The position numbers and the translations under genes are program-made. From the NCBI RefSeq assembly GCF_002953255.1, contig NZ_CP026498.1, positions 5,729,867 through 5,793,866 on the forward strand: DNA of 64,000 nucleotides, read 5' to 3'. Positions within the stretch are counted from its first letter, which is position 1. Each line of letters starts with the position of its first letter. The stretch is from Streptomyces sp. CB01881 (GTDB lineage: Bacteria > Actinomycetota > Actinomycetes > Streptomycetales > Streptomycetaceae). This document shows positions 49,979 through 57,607 of the stretch, piece after piece. Under the pieces are notes generated by a model, which saw only the letters and a program-made list of their open reading frames with translations, was not told where the DNA came from and did not search any database.

Positions 49979-50494
49979 CTACTTGAGGGCCTGCGCCAGC
50001 TCGGCCAGCTCCTCGTAGGAGGCGGTGCCGGTGAGCACCGTGGTGGCGCCGCCGGTCTGGATCGTGAGGGCGCGCGCCTTGGGGCCCTGGAGGCGCTCCC
50101 AGGACTGCCCGGCCACCTCGGAGGTGCCGTCCGGCTTGCCGCCGGCCACCGTCGCGTCGAGCAGGATGTCGCGGGCGACGTCGCTCTGCTCGATCGCCGC
50201 GTACTGGCCGGCCGGGGTCACGAAGCCCAGGTGCCAGGCATTGCCCTTGCCCTTGCCGAGCGTCGCCGGGTCGTAGGTCACCGAGGTGGCCCGCCACTTG
50301 TCGGAGAGGCCCTCCGGGACGAGCAGGGCGTACGGCGCGGCACGCTTCGCCGAGGCCGCGGCCACCCGGTACTCCTTCGTGTGGACCCCGTCACCGTTCG
50401 CGTCGTGCGGCAGGAACAGGTACCCGATCCAGACCACGGCGCCGACCGCCAGCATCGACAGGACCATGTCCCGTACCGTCTGCCGGCCCCTCAT
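49979..50494 (-). CDS. DUF4245 family membrane-anchored protein
   Basis: This 171-residue protein has one N-terminal membrane helix (VRDMVLSMLAVGAVVWIGYLFLPH, about 7-30) and an extracellular domain. Its phrases are those of DUF4245: PYALLVPEGLSDKWRATSVTYDP, WHLGFVTPAGQYAAIEQSD, GQSWERLQG and the C-terminal VLTGTASYEELAELAQAL. The function is unknown. ATG 50494 directly precedes the helix; longer frames upstream have no ribosome site. Divergent from glpX, as I remember it in other streptomycetes. Confidence 0.87.
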   Translation of the reverse strand: MRGRQTVRDMVLSMLAVGAVVWIGYLFLPHDANGDGVHTKEYRVAAASAKRAAPYALLVPEGLSDKWRATSVTYDPATLGKGKGNAWHLGFVTPAGQYAAIEQSDVARDILLDATVAGGKPDGTSEVAGQSWERLQGPKARALTIQTGGATTVLTGTASYEELAELAQALK

Positions 50495-50729
50495 GCCTCT
50501 GCTCTCTCCAGCCACCCCCACATGGTGACTCATCCGGCCCCGGCCACCGACACCCGGGGTGCCGCGTACGGGTGAACGGGGGCAAACCCGATGTTTCCGG
50601 CAGGGGGCGGCGACCCGCGCCACAGACAGTCATCTCGTGGGCAGATACGATCGCAGGACCCTCACCACGGCGTTCGACCTGGCAGTAGTCGGGCGCTCAC
50701 TGGCCGTCGCGTACAGAGAGGTAACGACG

Positions 50730-51770
50730 ATGACCACGCAGTACCCGCACAACCTCCCCAGCGCCCTGGAGGTCGCGCCCGAGGCTCCCGACCGGAACCT
50801 CGCGCTCGAACTCGTCCGGGTCACCGAGGCGGCCGCCATGGCGGCCGGCCGCTGGGTCGGCCGTGGCGACAAGAACGGCGCCGACGGCGCCGCCGTCAAG
50901 GCCATGCGCACGCTCGTCTCCACCGTCTCGATGAACGGTGTCGTCGTCATCGGCGAGGGCGAGAAGGACGAAGCCCCGATGCTCTACAACGGCGAGCGGG
51001 TCGGCGACGGCACGGGCGCCGAGTGCGACGTCGCGGTGGACCCGGTCGACGGGACCACCCTGACCGCCAAGGGCATGAACAACGCCGTCGCGGTGCTCGC
51101 CGTGGCCGACCGCGGCACGATGTTCGACCCCAGCGCGGTCTTCTACATGGACAAGCTCGTCGCCGGCCCGGAGGCCGCCGAGTTCGTCGACATCACCGCC
51201 CCGGCCGCCGTGAACATCCGCCGCGTCGCCAAGGCCAAGGGCAGCGCCGTGGAGGACGTCACCGTCGTCATCCTGGACCGCCCGCGCCACGAGGGCCTGG
51301 TCAAGGAGATCCGCGAGGCCGGCGCCCGGATCAAGTTCATCTCCGACGGCGACGTCGCCGGCGCCATCATGGCCGCCCGCGAGGGCACCGGCGTCGACCT
51401 GCTGATGGGCGTCGGCGGCACCCCCGAGGGCATCATCGCCGCCTGCGCGATGAAGTGCATGGGCGGCGTCATCCAGGGCCGCCTCTGGCCCAAGGACGAG
51501 GCCGAGCGCCAGAAGGCCCTCGACGCCGGCCACGACCTGGACCGCGTCCTCACCACCGACGACCTGGTCAGCGGCGAGAACGTGTTCTTCGTCGCCACCG
51601 GCATCACCGACGGCGAGCTGCTGCGCGGCGTCCACTACCGCCAGGAGACCGCCACCACCAGCTCGCTGGTCATGCGTTCCAAGAGCGGCACCATCCGGGA
51701 GATCCACTCCACCCACAAGCTGTCCAAGCTGCGGGCCTACAGCGCGATCGACTTCGACCGCGCCAACTGA
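50730..51770 (+). CDS. glpX: Fructose-1,6-bisphosphatase class II
   Basis: This 346-residue enzyme removes the 1-phosphate from fructose 1,6-bisphosphate in gluconeogenesis and needs a divalent metal. Motifs: [15 protein letters not shown], the Li+-sensitive phosphatase signature [16 protein letters not shown] and [18 protein letters not shown]. Starting at ATG 50730 ([15 protein letters not shown]) gives the family length; the longer frame is not supported. GAGAGG lies upstream. In streptomycetes lacking class I FBPase this is the main gluconeogenic enzyme. Confidence 0.96.
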   Translation: MTTQYPHNLPSALEVAPEAPDRNLALELVRVTEAAAMAAGRWVGRGDKNGADGAAVKAMRTLVSTVSMNGVVVIGEGEKDEAPMLYNGERVGDGTGAECDVAVDPVDGTTLTAKGMNNAVAVLAVADRGTMFDPSAVFYMDKLVAGPEAAEFVDITAPAAVNIRRVAKAKGSAVEDVTVVILDRPRHEGLVKEIREAGARIKFISDGDVAGAIMAAREGTGVDLLMGVGGTPEGIIAACAMKCMGGVIQGRLWPKDEAERQKALDAGHDLDRVLTTDDLVSGENVFFVATGITDGELLRGVHYRQETATTSSLVMRSKSGTIREIHSTHKLSKLRAYSAIDFDRAN

Positions 51771-52114
51771 CCCCGGACGCACCCGCGACGGCCACGCCCG
51801 CGGCCTCGGCGAAATCCCCCTTCGCCGAGGCCGCGGGCGTTCGTGCACGTGGGCGTTGGTGCACCGTGGGTGTTGCTGCGAGCGGGTGCCGGTGCGGACG
51901 TTGAGGTGCGGCGGGGGCCGACCCGTACGGGGGCAGAGCTGCGCGGGCGTCGGCGTGTGCGGGCGTCGGCGTACGCGGGCGCCGAGGTGGCTGCGGGTGC
52001 CGAGGTGGCTGTGGGCCCTCGCTCAGCGGCCAGTGCCCAGCGCCCCGCGCCCGTCCCGCCCGGGCCTGTCCGACCCGTCCGGCCTGCTCAGCCCGTTCGG
52101 CCCGCTCAGCCCGC
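51771..52114. other. Convergent intergenic region with tandem repeats (344 bp)
   Basis: No gene is seen. A 20-bp hairpin occupies 51794-51840. From 51900 to 52012 near-repeats of GCGGGCGTCGGCGT and GTGCCGAGGTGGCTG occur, and 52081-52122 has near-repeats of CCCGCTCAG. Confidence 0.6.
51794..51840. terminator. Strong bidirectional terminator after glpX
   Basis: A perfect 20-bp stem (ACGCCCGCGGCCTCGGCGAA with its complement) and a 7-base loop lie 23 bases after the glpX stop. It is the longest perfect hairpin in the window. Confidence 0.93.
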
Positions 52115-52495
52115 TCAGCCCGCTATCCGGCGCGGGCGGGACGCCTCCCGCAGCTCCGTCTCCCGGCGCCGCCTGCGGGCCAGCACCACCCGGCGCTCGG
52201 CCGCCGTCAGTCCGCCCCACACGCCGTACGGCTCCGGCTGCGCGAGCGCGTGCTCCCGGCACTCCAGCAGCACCGGGCAGCGCGCACAGACCTGCTTCGC
52301 CTGTTCCTCGCGCGAAAGCCGGGCCGCAGTGGGCTCCTTGGAGGGCGCGAAGAACAGCCCCACCTCGTCCCTGCGGCAGGCCGCGCCGGTGTGCCAGGGA
52401 TCGTCGTCGCCCTGCGGCTGGGCGCCGGGCCGGCGCTCCAGCACCTGCGCGGCGGCAAGGGGCGATGTGGGGCGGGACTCGATCGGATGCAGCAC
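52115..52495 (-). CDS. wblI: WhiB-family iron-sulfur transcription factor (WblI-like)
   Basis: This 126-residue Wbl protein starts at GTG 52495 (V/MLHPIESRPTSPLAAAQVLE) behind AGGAG; an upstream start is not needed. The four cluster cysteines are at about 40 (GAACRRDE), 70, 73 and 79 (VCARCPVLLEC). The turn GVWGG is at about 91-95 and the basic tail RRVVLARRRRRE binds DNA. Wbl proteins act with the principal sigma factor in development and stress. The assignment as WblI rests on remembered gene order (glpX and fumarase as neighbours), not on specific residues. It converges on glpX with a strong terminator between. Confidence 0.9.
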   Translation of the reverse strand: MLHPIESRPTSPLAAAQVLERRPGAQPQGDDDPWHTGAACRRDEVGLFFAPSKEPTAARLSREEQAKQVCARCPVLLECREHALAQPEPYGVWGGLTAAERRVVLARRRRRETELREASRPRRIAG

Positions 52496-52705
52496 GGCCG
52501 TACTCCTGACGAGGCTCTCGGACACGGGGAATTTCGCACCCCTGCCCGGCTGCGAGCCCCCGCTCTTCACCCCCCGAGCCGGCCTCAGGCCGCCTCCGGT
52601 GCACAGCCGTACAAGAAGCGATGTGCGAGAGGAACTACCCCGCCGGACCGCGATTCATGCACACTGCACGCAATCGACTACAGAGTGCACCCGGCGCAAC
52701 GGCGA

Positions 52706-52738
52706 GTGCCCGGGCGGGAGTTGCTCCCACCCGGGCAC
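52706..52738 (-). terminator. Terminator of the DUF1707 gene
   Basis: GTGCCCGGGCGGGAG pairs with CTCCCACCCGGGCAC with one mismatch around a 3-base loop, 27 bases after the stop. Confidence 0.85.
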
Positions 52739-52765
52739 ACTTCCGGCCTCCGGGGCCGGCCCGGC

Positions 52766-53503
52766 CTACTCGGTGCCGAGCTGCTTGCGCACCCATTCCT
52801 TGAGCTTCTTGCCCTTGCGCGGCCGCGCCTCGCAACCACCGAACACCGCCATGCCCTTGACCCGGACGACCGGCGCGTACGGGTCGGCGGCGATCCGCTC
52901 CTTGACGTCGAAACCACCGAAGATGCCGACGCCGCCGCCGATCAGGCTGACGTTCTCCGGCACCCTGATCTCGACCCCGCCGAAGATCGACACCACGTCG
53001 ATGACCACCTCCGGCGACTCGAAGACGGCATCGGTCAGGTCGATCTCGATCCCGCCGAACACCGCCACCGCCCGCAGCTGCGAGCCGACCCGCCAGCGGC
53101 CCTTGCGGGCGGCGGCCCCGAAGACCGCGACCATGGTCGGCGCCTCGTGCCGCGCCGGCAGCCGCACCGGACCGTCCGGGCGCCCGCCCGGCTCGCCCAG
53201 CGGGGGCTTCTCGAAGGAGATCGACCGGTGCGCCGGCAGGTCCCTGGTCAGCGGCGCGAGGTCGCCCAGCGTCTTGGCCCCGTACGCGGCCCCGATCCGC
53301 TCGGAGTGCTCCTCCGCGTCCAGCCGGCCCTCGGCGTAGGCGTCGCGCAGCAGCTCCGCCACCCGCTCGCGGTCGGCGTCCGAGGCCCTCATCTCGGCCT
53401 CCGGCACCGGGGCGTGGTCGGCACGGGCGGGCCGCTTCGCCTCCGGCTTGGTCATCGGTACGGGCGGCTGCCCCTGGTCGTCGCTCGACGGCGTGTTGTC
53501 CAC
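52766..53503 (-). CDS. DUF1707 and LiaF-like beta-helical domain protein
   Basis: This 245-residue protein has a GTG start at 53503. A DUF1707 domain at about 38-95 has MRASDADRERVAELLRDAYAEGRLDAEEHSERIGAAYGAKTLGDLAPLTRDLP. A repetitive beta segment follows (AVFGAAARKGRW, AVFGGIEIDLTDAVF, SIFGGVEIRVPENV, GIFGGFDVKERI, AVFGGCEARPRKG), as in the cell-wall-active antibiotic response (LiaF/DUF2154-like) fold. Such proteins are associated with envelope stress, but none has a defined activity here. A -10 TAGGCT lies 6 bases before the start, suggesting a leaderless mRNA. Confidence 0.88.
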   Translation of the reverse strand: MDNTPSSDDQGQPPVPMTKPEAKRPARADHAPVPEAEMRASDADRERVAELLRDAYAEGRLDAEEHSERIGAAYGAKTLGDLAPLTRDLPAHRSISFEKPPLGEPGGRPDGPVRLPARHEAPTMVAVFGAAARKGRWRVGSQLRAVAVFGGIEIDLTDAVFESPEVVIDVVSIFGGVEIRVPENVSLIGGGVGIFGGFDVKERIAADPYAPVVRVKGMAVFGGCEARPRKGKKLKEWVRKQLGTE

Positions 53504-53509
53504 GGGCCA

Positions 53510-53515
53510 AGCCTA
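53510..53515 (-). promoter_or_regulatory. Leaderless-type -10 element of the DUF1707 gene
   Basis: On the minus strand TAGGCT ends 6 bases before the GTG start at 53503. Confidence 0.5.
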
Positions 53516-53659
53516 GCCACCGGGGCGAGCCCGCACACGCGTCCGAGTGACGCCGGTCACGCAGGCCGACCTGTCCGCGTGCGACGTTTCGCCGGGTCCT
53601 ACCCTTGAGGGTGCTTCGCCGACGCAGCCGGACACACTGGAAACCTAAGGACCGCCCCC

Positions 53660-55327
<1,668 letters not shown>

Positions 55328-55342
55328 TCACTCCCGCCCCCT

Positions 55343-55382
55343 CGGACCGCCCCGGCCGCACCCCTGCGACCGGGGCGGTCCG
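55343..55382. terminator. Bidirectional terminator after fumarase
   Basis: CGGACCGCCCCGG pairs perfectly with CCGGGGCGGTCCG around a 14-base loop, between convergent genes. Confidence 0.8.
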
Positions 55383-55442
55383 GGTTCGGCCGACCGGCGG
55401 CCCGTCCGACGGGGCCGGGAGGCCCGGGACCGGGAGGCTCGT

Positions 55443-56201
55443 TCACGCGTCGAAGTCGTACTCCAGGACGTAGGAGGCCGCGTCGAGCGTCATCTCGTTC
55501 AGCTCGACGACCTGGCCCTCGTCGGCGAAGGCCGTGCGGCAGATCAGGATCACCGGCGTGCCCGCCGAGAGCTCCAGCCGGGCGCTCTCCTCGGCGCTGG
55601 GCATGCGGGAGCGGACCTCCTCGCGGAAGTGCACCGGCTTCGCACCGATCTCCGCCAGGCGCGCGTACGTCCCGCCCGGGCCGGTGTCCTCGCGGGTGAT
55701 CGCCGTCCCCGCGACCAGGCCGGCCGGCAGGTAGGACGTCGACAGCAGCACCGGCTTGCCGTCCAGCACGAAGCGTCTGTGGCGCACGCACATCGGCGCA
55801 CCCGGATCGGCCCCGAGCACCCGCGCCACGTGCTCCGGCGCCCCCTGCTCGGTGACCGAGACCTGGTCCACGACCAGCGTCCGCCTGTCGATGTCCGCCG
55901 ACCATATCGACCGGCCCGACCCCCACTGCCCCTGGGCGAGCCGCTGGATCCCGCGCCGGCGCAGCGGCCGGAAGTCGCGCACGAAGACCCCCGCGCCCCT
56001 GCGCGCCTCGGCGATACCCTCGCTCTGCAGCACCCCGAGCGCCTGACGCGCGGTCATCCGGGCGACGCCGTACTCGTCCATGAGGTCGTTCTCGCCGGGG
56101 AGGCGGTCGCCGGCACGGTACTCGCCGGCGTCGATGGCCGCCTTGAGCGTGTCGGCGATCCGCTGGTACTTGGGCTGTTTCTCGCCACTGCTGCCGACCA
56201 T
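55443..56201 (-). CDS. GntR-family repressor, HutC subfamily
   Basis: This 252-residue regulator starts at ATG 56201 behind GAGGAAGAGGGAGAG. The winged-helix DNA-binding domain spans about 8-75 (KYQRIADTLKAAIDAGEYRAGDRLPGENDLMDEYGVARMTARQALGVLQSEGIAEARRGAGVFVRDF). A UTRA-type effector domain follows at about 95-245 (APEHVARVLGADPGAPMCVRHRRFVLDGKPVLLSTSYLPAGLV...VELNEMTLDAASYVLEYDFDA). It is divergent from a small rightward gene. Two palindromes in the shared promoter (56284-56312) are the obvious operators. The effector is unknown. Confidence 0.93.
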   Translation of the reverse strand: MVGSSGEKQPKYQRIADTLKAAIDAGEYRAGDRLPGENDLMDEYGVARMTARQALGVLQSEGIAEARRGAGVFVRDFRPLRRRGIQRLAQGQWGSGRSIWSADIDRRTLVVDQVSVTEQGAPEHVARVLGADPGAPMCVRHRRFVLDGKPVLLSTSYLPAGLVAGTAITREDTGPGGTYARLAEIGAKPVHFREEVRSRMPSAEESARLELSAGTPVILICRTAFADEGQVVELNEMTLDAASYVLEYDFDA

Positions 56202-56278
56202 CGCACTCTCCCTCTTCCTCGCTGGAAATCGTAGGCGCGACCACACCCACCGGTAAGCCGATAGGACTGGTACGACCG

Positions 56279-56312
56279 TTGACATCTCTAGAGATATTAG
56301 CTTCTCTAGAGA
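56279..56312. promoter_or_regulatory. Promoter with twin palindromic operators for the GntR regulator
   Basis: A consensus -35 TTGACA (56279-56284, rightward) is directly followed by the palindrome ATCTCTAGAGAT (56284-56295) and, 18 bases further centre to centre, TCTCTAGAGA (56303-56312). The sites sit where RNA polymerase must bind, between the GntR gene and the divergent small gene, so the regulator probably represses both. Confidence 0.7.
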
Positions 56313-56406
56313 TGCTGGGTAGTCGCCGAGCAGAAACCGAGCCACGACAGCGACCAGGGCCGGCGCAGCCACCGCCACGCCCGTACCAGAGCAAGGGAGC
56401 ACTGCG

Positions 56407-56694
56407 GTGAGCACCCGTAAGCGCGACTCCGCCCCGGCCTACCGGCCGCGCGTGGGCGAACTCGTCCTCGACACCAGGACCGGCCGCACCGGCGTCTACA
56501 TGGACACCCTCGGCGGCGAGCACTACCTGCGCCCGACCGCCGGCGGCCGCGAGTGGACGACCCGGCCCGACCAGGTCGGCCCGGCCCCGGACGACCCCGA
56601 CCCCGACCCGGCCGACGACCCCCACGCCCGCCTGCACGCCCGGCTCGCCGCCCGCAACAGGAACTCCCGCCTCAACGAGAGCCAGGTGGCGTGA
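56407..56694 (+). CDS. Small conserved-type hydrophilic protein
   Basis: This 95-residue protein has a GTG start at 56407 behind GGGAGC. The N-terminal half (YRPRVGELVLDTRTGRTGVYMDTLGGEHYLRPTAGGREWTTRPDQV) looks like a small beta-barrel; the second half is Asp/Pro-rich and charged. Proteins of this kind commonly accompany GntR regulators in streptomycetes, but no function is assigned. The twin operators upstream suggest GntR control. Confidence 0.7.
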   Translation: MSTRKRDSAPAYRPRVGELVLDTRTGRTGVYMDTLGGEHYLRPTAGGREWTTRPDQVGPAPDDPDPDPADDPHARLHARLAARNRNSRLNESQVA

Positions 56695-56716
56695 GGGGCG
56701 CGCGAACGGATGGAGC

Positions 56717-56959
56717 ATGTGTACACACGGGACACCCGTTACGCACAAGCTCCTGCGCGCCACGGCGATCACCGTCCTGCGCAGGCTCGCCGAACTGGAG
56801 TCGGACCCGTTCGGCGTCAACACGACCGCCCTGGTGGGCAGCCCCGAGTACCGTCGGCTCCGGGTCGGCGACCACCGGGCCGTCTCCACGGTCAACAACG
56901 GGGCGCCGCTGATCCTCGTGATCCGGGTCGGACACCGCTCGACCGTCTATCGCGACTGA
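56717..56959 (+). CDS. RelE/ParE-like toxin-family protein, shortened N-terminus
   Basis: This 80-residue protein has the RelE pattern in its second half (LRVGDHRAVSTVNNGAPLILVIRVGHRSTVYRD), preceded by ITVLRRLAELESDPFG. In the family these are helix 2, strands 2-4 and the catalytic-side Arg/His region. The first beta strand (usually YxxxxxPxAxxxL) is missing or replaced by MCTHGTPVTHKLLRA. No antitoxin gene is adjacent; the upstream small protein does not look like one. It may be an inactive remnant or a solitary toxin homologue. It starts 22 bases after the previous gene and could be co-transcribed. Confidence 0.55.
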   Translation: MCTHGTPVTHKLLRATAITVLRRLAELESDPFGVNTTALVGSPEYRRLRVGDHRAVSTVNNGAPLILVIRVGHRSTVYRD

Positions 56960-57078
56960 GCGCGAACAAAATCCCGACGCGCGGGTGAGCCACTGCGAAC
57001 CGTCGGACAGTTCGCCATATGCAGCGATTTCTCCGGTGATTCGACCAATCAGCGCCGTTTCACATCAATGACGACGAA

Positions 57079-57113
57079 TGCCCTGCACCCCACGACTCGT
57101 GGGGTGCAGGGCA
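57079..57113 (-). terminator. Terminator of the small acidic protein gene
   Basis: TGCCCTGCACCCCACGA pairs perfectly with TCGTGGGGTGCAGGGCA, with the central bases forming the loop. It ends 16 bases after the stop at 57129. Confidence 0.9.
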
Positions 57114-57128
57114 CTGGTCCGCACACGA

Positions 57129-57392
57129 TTACGGGTGGCTGGCGATAATGCCCTGCGGCTCGTAGACCTCGCCCGGCTTGCCGGTGGCCGGGGTGACGGG
57201 CTCCACCACGCGCTCGGACTCGCCACCGAACAGGTCGTCCTCAAGGTCCGCCTTCTGGCCGGCGGTCGGCTCGGTGTACTCGGCCGGGTTCGAGGAGGCG
57301 GCCACCGCACCCTCGACAGCCTTGCCCGCCTCCACAGCGGTCTCCTGGGCCGGCGTGGTCGGCGCGGGGGTCTCGCTCTGGTTGTTGGCCAT
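57129..57392 (-). CDS. Small acidic Pro/Thr/Glu-rich protein divergent from the SARP-type regulator
   Basis: This 87-residue protein starts at ATG 57392 (MANNQSETPAPTTPAQ); an in-frame ATG at 57413 would add seven residues. It is rich in Ala, Glu, Pro and Thr, very acidic, and has no Cys, signal peptide or membrane segment. The C-terminal part (DDLFGGESERVVEPVTPATGKPGEVYEPQGIIASHP) is less repetitive. I do not recognise a family. A promoter TTTATC-N17-TACGAT reads leftward from about 57488-57460 and overlaps the 17-base element at 57476. With its own terminator it is probably expressed, and its position suggests control by, or a link to, the divergent regulator. Confidence 0.65.
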   Translation of the reverse strand: MANNQSETPAPTTPAQETAVEAGKAVEGAVAASSNPAEYTEPTAGQKADLEDDLFGGESERVVEPVTPATGKPGEVYEPQGIIASHP

Positions 57393-57475
57393 GGGCGGCC
57401 GCCTTTCGGTCATCAAATGTCTTCAGCCCCACCGGCTTGGCGCGGGCGCGTCGCCAGTATCGTAGGGTTGATTAA

Positions 57476-57492
57476 ATGTCCGATAAACATCG
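57476..57492. promoter_or_regulatory. 17-base element A upstream of the SARP-type gene
   Basis: ATGTCCGATAAACATCG matches the element at 60708-60724 at 13 of 17 positions, all four differences being transitions. It contains an ATGT...ACAT inverted repeat and overlaps the -35 of the leftward small gene. It is a likely binding site for a regulator of this cluster. Confidence 0.55.
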
Positions 57493-57607
57493 TGCGGCTT
57501 GCCGTGCCGTCCGGCAGAGTCGGCCCTCCGCCTAAGCTGAAGCCGCTACACGGCGGACCGCCGAGCGCCCTTCGCGGAATCGACACCACAGGCCATCGGG
57601 GGACTTC

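Noticed and set aside
57129..57392. Small acidic protein as a RiPP (graspetide or lanthipeptide) precursor
   Set aside because: There is no ATP-grasp, LanM/LanB, protease or export gene nearby, and no Cys or clear core. Kept only as an unknown small protein.
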